Source: Apostichopus japonicus
Taxonomy: Eukaryota > Echinodermata > Holothuroidea > Aspidochirotida > Stichopodidae
NCBI RefSeq assembly: GCF_037975245.1
Contig: NC_092561.1
Coordinates: forward strand, 15,817,001 to 15,881,000
Length of the DNA: 64,000 nucleotides
Reading direction: 5' to 3'
Shown here: positions 36,000 through 46,089 of the stretch, piece by piece
How the letters are laid out: each line of letters begins with the position of its first letter
Numbering within the stretch: the first letter of the stretch is position 1
Translations under genes and position numbers: made by a program
The notes under the pieces: model-generated
What the model was told of the DNA's origin: nothing
What the model saw: the letters and a program-made list of their open reading frames with translations, nothing else
Databases searched by the model: none

Positions 36000-36900
36000 A
36001 CCCCATCTAGCCCATGGACCAAACTTTGTCAGAAGGAAGTAGTATGGCTGTACATTACAAAAAAGGCAAAACTGACAAATTTCCTGGTTGGGAAGGGGTT
36101 GTCAGACCCCCCACTAAGTCACCCCCAGTCGGGTTGATTTCACCCGATCTAGCCCATGGACCAAACTTTGTCAGAAGGAAGTAGTATGGCTGTACATTAC
36201 AAAAAAGGCAAAACTGACAAAATTCCTGGTCGGGAAAGGGTTGTCAGACCCCCCACTAGGTCACCCCAGTCGGGTTGATTTCACCCGATCTAGCCCATGG
36301 ACCAAACTTTTGCAATACCAAACTTTGTCAAAAGGTAGTAGTATGGATGTACATTACAAAAAAGGCAAAACTGACAAATTTCCTGGTTGGGAATGGGTTG
36401 TCAGACCCCCCACTAAGTCACCCCCAGTCGGGTTGATTTCACCCCATCTAGCCCATGGACCAAACTTTGTCAGAAGGAAGTAGTATGGCTGTACATTACA
36501 AAAAAGGCAAAACTGACAAAATTCCTGGTCGGGAAAGGGTTGTCAGACCCCCCACTAGGTCACCCCAGTCGGGTTGATTTCACCCCATCTAGCCCATGGA
36601 CCAAACTTTTGCAATACCAAACTTTGTCAAAAGGTAGTAGTATGGATGTACATTACAAAAAGTGTAAAACTGACAAAATTCCTGGTCGGGAAGGGGTTGT
36701 CAGACCCCCCACTAAGTCACCCCCAGTAGGGTTGATTTCATCCCATCTAGCCCATGGACCAAACTTTGTCAAAAGGAAGTAGTATTGATGTACATTACAA
36801 AAAGTGTAAAACTGGCAAAATTCCTAGTCGGGAAGGTGTTGTCAGACCCCCACAAAGGTCACCCTCACCCAACCCCAAAAGGCGAGTTGATTTCACCCCT
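36000..36900 (+). repeat. Left arm array of FB-A copy 2 with a 299 bp two-monomer duplication
   Basis: Blocks starting at 36241 and 36540 are near-identical over 240 bases, giving a 299-base period equal to two arm monomers. Both contain the odd unit with the doubled AAACTTTTGCAATACCAAAC segment. The copy 1 arm has only one such block, so the arms expand or shrink in two-monomer steps. Confidence 0.88.
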
Positions 36901-39189
36901 TCTAGCCCATAGACCAAATTTTGTCAAAAGAAGGTAGTATGTCTGTACGTTAAAAAAAAGGAATATCTGACAAAATTGCTGTTCGGAAGGGGTTGTCAGA
37001 CCCCTACAAAGAGCCCCTACCCAGTGTCTTTTACCCATGAACTGAGATGATAAAAATATAAACATAATTATTACAAAAATAAATATTTAATGATTATATT
37101 TATGAGAGGAGATATTCTATGTAATTCAAAAGAGCCTTCAATGTCCATTATGGCTTGCCTTTCTTAATTGCTTCATCTTTTTTGGTGACAAGCAGTCCAA
37201 AGTTGCTAGGCAAGGAAGTGACTGAAACACAATGATGCTCCTGTTTTTGGTCAGTTTAAAACATTTTGATTTTTTTTTACTATAGCACCTAAGTAAAAAT
37301 TATGGGTAGGCATCCCTGGCCTAATAAACATACTGATATAGATGAGAATCTTGTGGGAGGAGTTTCTCCTGCCTTTTGCTGGAAATGTTTTAATTCATAA
37401 GACAATACATTGACCCTCTTTGTCTTATGTCTGTATTACTGTACAACCTTGCCCACATCCTGTTATGTGACCATAGTTGGTCCTCCACTTTCACCAAATT
37501 GCTCTATTCCCATGTTTTATTCATGTAAAAAATAAGACCTGCTATAGTTAATGGCCTGCAACCCAGTTATCTGCTTGGTCCCATAATATATGGTGTTACA
37601 GCAGAGGTGGAACAAAAAAATATTGGGGACCCTTTGGCATATTAGATATCGTTATTGGAACATTCTTCTAATTTCTGAAGCCTTTTCAAATAGTTATAGA
37701 TATGACAGGTATATAATTGGTTAATCAAAGAAGTTTATTTGGGGGGGGGAGGCTTGACCACTCAATTATATTATTGAAGCTGCCCCCCCCCCCTCCCCTG
37801 CTTCAGCTGTTTTTGTGTTACGAATGCATACTTTCCTTGTGCAATTGTTTTCATTTCATTTTTGGCATTTCCTTAAATATATATGTATCCTATGGGTTAG
37901 ATTTCTATAGTAGCTCACATTGTACTATTGCAACCAATAATTAAGTACTCATATTGTTTCTTTTTAAACCTACAATTGGTAACATATGCCAGTATAAAGA
38001 TTATTTGGTTGAAATCAAGGAATATTTACAAAATCTGGAAGTTTAATTTGATTTACATCATAGGTGAAAAGGCAGTATTCCACCCCCCCCAAAAAAAAAA
38101 AAAAAAAAAAAAACCAAGAGCATATTTCAACTATTTGATCTGTATTTAGTGTCTGATTTAGTGGGTGTTGTGGCGGGTGTACCCTTCCCCTTTCAGACCA
38201 CCCCAAAAAAGTTGTGTTCCAGACAAGAATGCTGGAAAATAAGTGCATTATTCAAATCGTGCAGACACTACTTGTCAGAAAAATCAGATATCTGGATTTC
38301 CCTTTATTTTTATATCTAATAATTTTCACATTTTGAACCCAAATTTGGCAAATCAATCTTGATCGGGGCTTCATATCTGCGGTTTATCTGTCGAAAATCC
38401 TGTAACTGGTAAGCTTTACCTTAGCAATTTGTTTACAAATCACACTTTACTTAAAATATTTGCAGAAGAGGTGGATTGATAAGATGGACACAACAGAATT
38501 ATGCAAGTGACCTGATGGTGAACAATGACAGAGACGTACTGTATCATAGGAACTAATCAAAAAGACATAGACTTTTAAGAATAACCATTTGTATTTTAAA
38601 ACCTTTAAATCGCATTGTGCCCAATAACAGAAGGGCCTTAAAACTGAGTGAGGCCACATTCGCCATGTTTGTTCAAATGCAATGTTTGGTGGGGTTCTAG
38701 CTGTAACTATTTCCTCTTTTGTGGATGGTATTTCCTAAATTAAATTATCTTGTTAAATAATAATTATTATAGTTTTCCATGACTGTTTGTCATATTGAAG
38801 ACACAAGTATGGTAATTTCCAGTCCAAACAACCATGTTGAACAAGCAAACTTATTCTACCAACATGAACTGGGGCTGGTCCTGTTGAAAGCATGTTGTTA
38901 TTTTCTACATTTTTCATGCAAAGGAATCTGCTTTACAAGTGTAAAAACTTTTCATATTTAACATTTGTTCCTGGTTCTACATGTATCCATTTCTTGCTTT
39001 TACGGTATATATTATGTTACACAAATACAAAAGTGGCCCATGTGACCAGAATGGGTACATCTTTGCTTTCAGACCATTTGGTAAGTTTTTCCATGTTTTA
39101 TAATACAATGTCTTGAATACTTTCTTTAAACAAAATTCTGGTCTATGATTAGATTGCGTGAATTGAATTGGCTGGGTGGGGGCACCTTT

Positions 39190-40090
39190 TGGGGGGTCCG
39201 AAAACCCCTTCCCGACCAGCAATTTTGTCAGATTTTCCTTTATTTTAATGTACAGACATACTAATTCCTTTCGACAAAGTTAAGTCTGTGGGCTAAGATG
39301 GGGTGAAATCAACCCGCCTTTTGGAGTGGGTGAGGGTGACATTTGTTGGGGTCTGACAACACCTCCCCGACTGGGAATTTTGTCAGTTTTACTTTTTGTA
39401 ATGTACATCCATACTACTAACTTTTGCCAAAGTTTGGTTTTGCCAAAGTTTGGTCCATGGGCTAGATGGGGTGAAATCAACCCGACTGGGGTGACCTAGT
39501 GGGGGGTCTGACAACCCCTTCCCGACCAGGAATTTTGTCAGTTTTGCCTTTTTTGTAATGTACAGCCATACTACTTCCTTCTGACAAAGTTTGGTCCATG
39601 GGCTAGATAGGGTGAAATTAACCCGACTGGGGGTGACTTAGTGGGGGGTCTGACAACCCCTTCCCAACCAGGAATTTTGTCAGTTTTGCCTTTTTTGTAA
39701 TGTACAGCCATACTACTTCCTTCTGACAAAGTTTGGTCCATGGGCTAGATGGGGTGAAATCAACCCGCCTTTTGGGGGGTGGGTCAGGGTAAACTTTGTG
39801 GGGGTCTGACATCACCTTCCCGACCAACAAGTTTGTCAGTTTTTCCATTTTTGTAACATACTACCATGCTACTTCCTTTTGCCAAAGTTTGGTCCATGGG
39901 CTAGATGGGGTGAAATCAACCCGACTGGGGGTGACTTAGTGGGGGGTCTGACAACCCCTTCCCGACCAGGAATTTTGTCAGTTTTGCCTTTTTTGTAATG
40001 TACAACCATACTACTTCCTTCTGACAAAGTTTGGTCCATGGGCTAGATGGGGTGAAATTAACCCGCCCGGGGGGTCTTTTTCAGGGGGTC
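39190..40090 (-). repeat. Right arm array of FB-A copy 2
   Basis: Inverted monomers correspond to the left arm of copy 1, unit for unit, including the doubled AAAGTTTGG segment at 39428-39453. About six units. Confidence 0.88.
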
Positions 40091-40224
40091 TGGGGTCCGA
40101 ACCCGACCACTGGGGTTGAGCTGACAATTTTTTTGTGAATGGCCTAGATGGTCTAAGTAACTTTAAGGGGTCAAACCTTCTGGGCTAAATGGGGTGAAAT
40201 CATATGGGACAGGCTTTTGGCCTA

Positions 40225-42272
40225 TTTGGGTTTAATTGTTATTTCAAAATTTCATCAATGTGAAGGTGTGACATTGCAAAGAAATAAAAGACAATTTGGT
40301 TTCCTTGTGAGGTTATTTTACAATAAAATGCATAATTGGACTTAACTTACAGAAAATATTTATCATTACAGGCCTTACAAGTAGTTTGTGTCAGTGAAGT
40401 TACTTGGTGCATTCAAACTATCCATGGGAAAGGCAATTCTAGGATGAACAGGAAATTTTCCCATTTGGTAGTTATTATGTAGACAACAGTATACTCCCAT
40501 CTTATAAGGAAGAAACCATTGAAATAGTGCACTTGTTTTCTTTGCAACTTCGAAAGGAATGTATCAGATTTCATTTATAAACATGCCTTACAGCCAGATT
40601 GAACTCTCATGAATTCACTGTGTATAGTCATTACAAGAAGACCATAGGCCTATGTGAGAGCTGGATGGGATCATATGTCTTGCTACTGGGAACAGTCACT
40701 AGAGAGGAGGAATGCATATGGTATCACTACAAGCATGTACTGTAACCCATTTGCACAGTGATAAAGCTTATGCATTTGGAAAGAGTCTGCATAGAGAAAA
40801 TTCATGCTCTGTCCAGGGAGTTGTTATGGACAACTCCCTGGTTAGACCATTAGTCTCATTTTATTCACAACAAATGGGCACTTTATGAATAAACCATTTA
40901 CTTTTTTGGGGGGTCATGTTGGGGGGGGGTTTCTTTTAGTTTTGACTTCAAAGGTTTGTTAACTGCCAGGTACATTGTATTACTGTAGCGCTTCCATGGT
41001 ATTAGCACATACAGTCTGCTTTATAGATAGTCAAGTTATCTGATTAAAATGTGAAACTCTCAGTACAGTCTAAAGAAGAGAAGTTTATTTCACTGGTAGC
41101 ATTGTATCAGACCTTAAATGGTTTGGTTCCTTGTATATCATATTTATTAACAGGGTCACAGGGTCAAATGTGTTAATATGCAAATTGTAGAACTGCAAAT
41201 TTAAGTTAGATTTTAACAGGTACATTACATGATGGTTATATTAAACTTGGTATCATGCATATTACTATTACAGAACTTGAGAAACCACAGTGGTTATTAA
41301 CCTTTAACACACGGCTAAGTACCGTTGTCTTTGAGATATTGCTGCTCTTGTTGTTTTATCTTACTTGTTTTTTGAGTTAGTCATAAACTAACATTTTTTG
41401 TCAAGTTTTGCATTTCCACGGTAACTCACATTAATTTTTGATGTTTTTCGTCTTCTCTTTGTACCATATATTTTACTAACACAACATTACTTCTTCTATA
41501 GTAGTTACCACAATGCTGACGGCATACCTAAGTAAAAAAAAAAAAAAAAAAATCAAAAATTTGCTTCATGTAGATTGTATAGGGAAAATTGAGTCGGTAA
41601 CTCACGTACATATCTAAAAGCGCCAAAACTGGTAAACAAATTTTACTTAAAAAGTGTCCTCATACTAAGTGAACTCTAAGACAAGTGAAATTTGGTAGTT
41701 ATACCTTACCTACTATAGTAAACATATAGGTTGCCAAAAAATTCCTATATCATTGTCCAGTTGCATAAAAATGATGCAAGACACGGTAACTCACGTTACA
41801 ATTTGTCCACGCATAACAGTTAATAAAAAATAAGTTGCTGACACAATTCAATCTTACTAATTTTTATGTAACAGTTTCAAGCTTTAATAAAATTACTTCT
41901 TGTGTTCACTTTGTAACACGGTGTAACTGTTATTAACTTATTTGCAGTTTCATATTATGTAGGAATCACTGCAGTGCTCCATATCATTCAACAGTAGAGC
42001 CAATGAACAGTGGAGGAAATGGCCAAAACAATTGACATCAATGATAAAGTTTGTTAAATTGTAAGTGGCGAGGTTAAATAGGCCCTGTGATAGTATTGAG
42101 GAATATTTCATGTTGGATGTATCTATATGGTTATGGGTTACTATGTCTAACACTGTCTAACAGCATTAGCAGCCCCCGTTTCTTATATCTGGCCTAGCTT
42201 AATGTACCAAAATCAAAATTCCTTTTAGCATACGAAAGGGTTAAATTGTAAGACATTTACACACACATTAAC
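40225..42272. other. No gene recognised; GGTAACTCAC motif cluster
   Basis: Variants of GGTAACTCACGTTAC occur near 41419, 41598 and 41783. They are the same word as in the repeat pair at 20.5/42.7 kb, but the sequence around them is not that repeat. An (A)18 tract lies near 41535. A 27-base palindrome at 40814-40840 is listed separately. Confidence 0.5.
40814..40840. repeat. 27 bp palindrome, CAGGGAGTTGTTA-type
   Basis: CAGGGAGTTGT pairs with ACAACTCCCTG around five central bases. Outer bases extend the pairing by one (C-G). It has the same total length and terminal CAGGGAG/CTCCCTG as the palindrome at 54303-54329. No target duplication is visible here. A half-site CAGGGAGTTGTTA lies at 27339-27351. 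Confidence 0.8.
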
Positions 42273-42713
42273 TAGTGTTTGCAAGGGGTATCCGGGTACC
42301 CACCCGTCGTGATACTACCCGGTTCCTAACTTATTACCCGAATCCTATGCAAAGTGTGACATTTTTTTTTGCATACCGATGGTTATGCAAGATTTTCCCA
42401 TTGACTTAGTGTGGTGTTAGGCTACCATGTGGTCAAAGATAATAGCAATAATATAAGTATTCCATAGATATCTTATAACTGTGTCACAATTTCAGCAAAT
42501 AAACAGATGGTTAGGCTAGATTACCCGATTGACTTAGTGAGGTGTTAGGCTACCATGTGGAAGAAATTGAAAGAATTTTTACAATTATTATTTTTTCATT
42601 CATTTATTTCATAAATGGAAAGACTGACATTTACCAGATGTTATTAATGGATTATAGACGGGATAACTAAAAAATAGTAATAATCGCAAGTGGTTTTTAA
42701 CTAATTGTTATTC
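42273..42713. mobile_element. TIR element related to 14424-14926, truncated or rearranged copy
   Basis: It begins TAGTGTTTGCAAGGGG followed by GGTATCCGGGTACCC, which is the inverted right end of the 14.4 kb copy. Near 42657 it carries GGGATAACTAAAAAATAGTA and CGCAAGTGGTTTTTAACTAA as found near the left end of that copy, then stops where the 600 bp repeat starts. Inside, GATTGACTTAGTG(A/T)GGTGTTAGGCTACCATGTGG is present twice. Confidence 0.6.
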
Positions 42714-43324
42714 CATAATTGTCTACTACACTGACATTATAAGCATGATAATACTGTATGATAACTTACGTAACATGGTAACTCACGTTACCATTTGCAT
42801 CACCTACCCGACTTAAACATAGTGGGGTGCACAACATTTCTTTACTTGTTTCACATTTGAGATGATGAGTAGAAACCAAAATCCAATTATGAGATTTTTA
42901 ATAGTGTCATATTTGATGTATGGGGAAAAAATAATAATTTCAATAACTCATGTTACATCAGCTACAGTACATAGAGGTTTGAATAAAGCAAAAAATATAT
43001 TATTTTTGATTATATATTCAAAAGGTTGGTAGTGATATCTGAAGTTAGTGCACTATGTAAGCAATAAATGTACAAATCAGTTGAGTATTACCATTTAATT
43101 TCTTAGGAGAACAAAAACAAATCTGTTAATAATTTGTGCACAAAATTTGCATTACAGCATCCTTTCACTTCATATGCAAATTTCTAAAATTCAATCAATA
43201 TTTAGGAAGGTATCATATTGATTCCACAAACTTGGATATGTTTGCAACAACGTTTAACCAATGACAAAATGTGATTGCAGATTTTATATTTTGAGCCCAT
43301 GTCCACTTTTTCATGGAAATGCCC
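42714..43324 (+). repeat. 600 bp repeat with GGTAACTCACGTTACC motifs, copy B
   Basis: Direct copy of 20511-21106, with small indels (for example near 42725 and 42963). It ends 50 bases before the first candidate exon of the recombinase-like gene. Confidence 0.85.
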
Positions 43325-43376
43325 ATTGGACATTTCTGTAATTTTAGTTGAAGTGGCATTTCTTACATTATTTCAG

Positions 43377-43437
43377 TACTTCTCACTTAAAAGATGAGCT
43401 AGCTACTTGGAACTACATGGAGCCAGTATCGGGTGAC
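43377..43437 (+). CDS. Possible upstream exon of the recombinase-like gene
   Basis: The acceptor-like TTACATTATTTCAG precedes 43377 and a donor-like GTATGT follows 43437. One frame reads TSHLKDELATWNYMEPVSGD without stops and ends on a codon boundary. It would join in frame to the stretch beginning at 43568. No family match is recognised, so it may be chance. Confidence 0.3.
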
Positions 43438-43567
43438 GTATGTATAGGTTTATTTCAGGTTAGGATGTCTAAAACATCATTTTGCTTCTGCTTTTAACTG
43501 CTTTCAAAGTCACTGCATGTGTTTTCTTGATGTTATATGTTTTGTGATGTTATCTCTTTTTGTGTAG

Positions 43568-43641
43568 TTTCATAAAAGGATCACCCCACAACAGGACTGC
43601 TTCCATCATGTTGAACTAAAGTGCGATAAGGAAGGCTTTGA
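43568..43641 (+). pseudogene. Possible exon 5' part, out of frame with the conserved downstream part
   Basis: A good acceptor (TCTCTTTTTGTGTAG) ends at 43567. The frame after it reads FHKRITPQQDCFHHVELKCD and stays open through about 43666. The conserved recombinase-like frame, however, is shifted relative to it and is closed upstream by TGA at 43639-43641. Either there is an indel in this exon (natural or a sequencing error), or the true exon starts after 43641 with a weaker acceptor. Confidence 0.35.
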
Positions 43642-43855
43642 AGTGAGGTACAAGTGTTTGCCCTGGGGGAGCACCAAGCTCAATGGCTTGCTGAGCACTT
43701 GGGCCATTCTATGGCTGTTCACCATCAACATTATAGGCTTCCAAGCAGCACCCTAGAAAAGGCAAAAGTAGCAAAACTACTCATGGCAGTCGACTCGGGC
43801 AAGTCTTCAAATTTTGTTGGGAGGACCTTAGACGAGATCTCGTTGGACGAAATAG
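43642..43855 (+). CDS. Tyrosine-recombinase-like protein, catalytic C-terminal exon
   Basis: This is the first of four exons that join cleanly: 43642-43855, 44533-44604, 44734-44826 and 45846-46051. It encodes VFALGEHQAQWLAEHLGHS followed by MAVHHQHYRLPSSTLEKAK. L-G-H with a tyrosine exactly nine residues after the histidine is the end of the active site in tyrosine recombinases (XerD and lambda-integrase type), where the tyrosine attacks DNA. The earlier catalytic Arg and HxxR box are not visible upstream, so the domain is incomplete in this window. Similar uncharacterised proteins, with a recombinase-like end and a basic SANT-like tail, are known to me from fish and marine invertebrates. 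I infer a Crypton-like transposon gene or a domesticated relative. The donor is G|GTATGT, phase 1. The 5' end and start codon were not found. Confidence 0.75.
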
Positions 43856-44532
43856 GTATGTTTACAGAAGTTAAAACTGCAATGAGATGGCTGTGCTGTA
43901 TAAATAAATCACCGCACGTAGGAGAGCAGAACTACTGCACAACTATCGTATATGTGTAGATTTTGACTCGCAGATGAAACGCACCAAAACAAAAAATGAA
44001 ATAAAAGTGACATCATGCAAAGTCTGCTGACAATGCTGGGGCATTTTGTACTACAGATCTTTGAAGATGACACCACCTATTTAAGAATGTATTTCTGATA
44101 CTAGTCTGTACCTTGGGTCATTAGTTTTTAAAGACATATCCTTCATTCTCTAGATTCAAGTCACTAAACTGCAATATAGATGGTAGCTGCGGGTTGAATT
44201 TGTTGTTTGTGTGGAAAATTTATATAAAAAAAAAAAGCATGTTCATAAGTGCATCTTAAGTTTGCCTAACATTTATGTTTGGATCAATTACTGTTGATGT
44301 ACTACTGGATTCAAAGTTTGCTAATATGAAAGCTGGGTAAATTTTAAAGAATGAGGGCAGTGAACCAATTAGTCTACTAAGTATGACATACTTAACAACT
44401 CTTATAACATTAGTTAGGGTCTTCCAAATCTTGTATAAAACAATCCTTACATTTTATGAGAAATCATGTTACTTTCTGAGTGTTATGTAGGTTGCTGAGC
44501 TAATTTCATAGAAAAAACTTTTTCCTCTACAG

Positions 44533-44604
44533 AACTTACTCAGGTCTTGGAGGAGGAAGGTGAAACAATTGAGCAGAATGAAAAGATGGATAAAATGTCT
44601 TCAG
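44533..44604 (+). CDS. Recombinase-like gene, acidic linker exon 1
   Basis: It lies between acceptor CCTCTACAG and donor GTGAGA and is 72 bases long, phase 1 on both sides. It encodes ELTQVLEEEGETIEQNEKMD and a short remainder, an acidic, low-complexity linker. Frame and phase agree with the exons on both sides, the main support for the call. Confidence 0.7.
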
Positions 44605-44733
44605 GTGAGAAATGTCACTTGTTGTGGCTTTGATCTAAAGACCTACTTCATTGAATGAATCAAAGTTTTGATGTGTATTAGTTTTATGTGTGCTGCTGTA
44701 AATGTAATGCATAATTTTATTTCTGTTTTACAG

Positions 44734-44826
44734 AAATTCCTGAACATTCTGAACAGATGTGTTATAGAGCTAAGGATGCTCAGCCAAGTACCTCAAAAAC
44801 AGAAAGGAAACCAAAAAACACTTCCG
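44734..44826 (+). CDS. Recombinase-like gene, linker exon 2
   Basis: It lies between acceptor TTCTGTTTTACAG and donor GTAAGA and is 93 bases long, phase 1 on both sides. It encodes EIPEHSEQMCYRAKDAQPST followed by SKTERKPKNTS. The linker turns from acidic to basic towards the C-terminal domain. The donor contexts of this exon and the previous one are alike (GGT(G/A)AGAAATG), which may mean exon duplication. Confidence 0.7.
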
Positions 44827-45845
44827 GTAAGAAATGTTAGTTGTGGCTTTGATGTATATTGAGTGATGAAGGCTACTGAGTAGACAGATGGACTGTCTGC
44901 GTACTTTGTATGTTTATGGATTTCTTTCTCACCTGGTGATGGAGAAAAAATGAGAATAACTAACTAACTTTCCAAATGCTCATCTTGGAAACACAAATTG
45001 AGAAGCACTAGCAAAGCCTAGTTTCATAACAAAATACTTAAACTTGAGGCATAAAATTTGCTATGGTTGGTGATAGTCGATTGAAACAAACTTATTTTAA
45101 GTACATTTATTTTTCTATATATGTCCTGCTTTTTGAAGAGTGGTTAGCTCCTTTGTAGCAAACTTTAAGCAGCTTTTTGCATTTTGTCGCCATTTTCCAC
45201 CCTTGTGACATGTCCATCAAGTTTTCTACATGTATCAATCACAAAAAAGCAAACTAAGATATTCAGCAATTCTTTTTCAGAAAATTTCTTTGAGACAATG
45301 TTGAAAGTTCTAACTTTTTTCCTTTAATTTCACCATTTGAAGTTAGACTTCTTCTTTTGTATGACGTTATGGCATTGTGAGGTCAATGAGGTTGTGAAAA
45401 TCATACAAAAGGATGCAGAAAGTTGCAAACTTCTATTACCTAAATATTGATATATTTCTTGTCTTCAAGTATTATATAGATACTGCATACTTACTAAGAC
45501 ATGTCCTTGTTAAGTTTAAATTGTTATCTTGTCCTTTGATAAGAGAATAGTCTATCATATGCGTCCTAGCCACTTCATGTGTTGTTTCTGACAGGAATGT
45601 GTCATAAACTATGAATTCCACCTTCTGAAATTGATGAGTATACAGTATGAAAATATTAATATCTCAAAGAGTCAAGGAATTTATTTTGGTATGTTGCATG
45701 ACTGATAGAAGTTATCCATTTATGTTTTTTGCAATGCCACAAAAATTTTCGACCTTGAGTCACTGTCTAATTTTGAAAATAACAATTATATTGATAAATG
45801 AAGTGACTTAGTTTTCCTGTATTTTTGCATTTCTCTCTTTAAAAG

Positions 45846-46051
45846 GCATTCCAAGAAAGTGGCCAGAAGAAGACAAGGATATTTTAACTAAACACTTCAA
45901 GAAATACATCAAGAGAGGGACCCTTCCTGGAAAGGATAAGATTTTAGTATGCATGGAAAATTATCCAGCCAATTTTTCAGGAAGGACCTGGAAAAACATT
46001 AAGGATTGCATTAGAAACATTTCGTCATCATTAAAACTGCCAAGCATTTAG
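45846..46051 (+). CDS. Recombinase-like gene, terminal SANT/Myb-like exon
   Basis: After acceptor TTTAAAAG, phase 1, it encodes GIPRKWPEEDKDILTKHFKK, then YIKRGTLPGKDKILVCMENY, then PANFSGRTWKNIKDCIRNIS and a short tail to TAG at 46049-46051. Tryptophans in KWPEED and RTWKNIKD at helix-like spacing suggest a SANT/Myb-type helix-turn-helix, as found at the C-terminus of this protein class; it probably binds DNA or chromatin. No close AATAAA follows: the 183 bp satellite begins within about 60 bases, so any 3' UTR must run into it. Confidence 0.75.
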
Positions 46052-46089
46052 ACGCGACATTTTTTAATTTTTTGGCTTTGTGTAGATGC

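Larger units (their letters stand above)
35830..40222 (-). mobile_element. Foldback element FB-A, copy 2 (4.4 kb), inverted relative to copy 1
   Basis: This is the reverse complement of 15393-19483, with the unique middle essentially identical: short frames of 60, 66, 70 and 74 codons translate identically in both copies. Left end GTCTGGGAGCCTGTCCCATA; right end ATATGGGACAGGCTTTTGGC plus CC; TA on both sides (35828-35829 and 40223-40224). The flanks differ from copy 1 beyond the TA, which marks two independent insertions and not a single large inverted duplication. The homopolymer tract is C8A23 at 38083-38113. The left arm is about 300 bases longer than its partner because of an extra two-monomer block. 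Confidence 0.92.

Noticed and set aside
15393-40222. A single 25 kb palindrome or one large inverted segmental duplication
   Set aside because: Similarity stops exactly at the element ends with TA on each side; the flanks and the 16 kb between are not mirrored.
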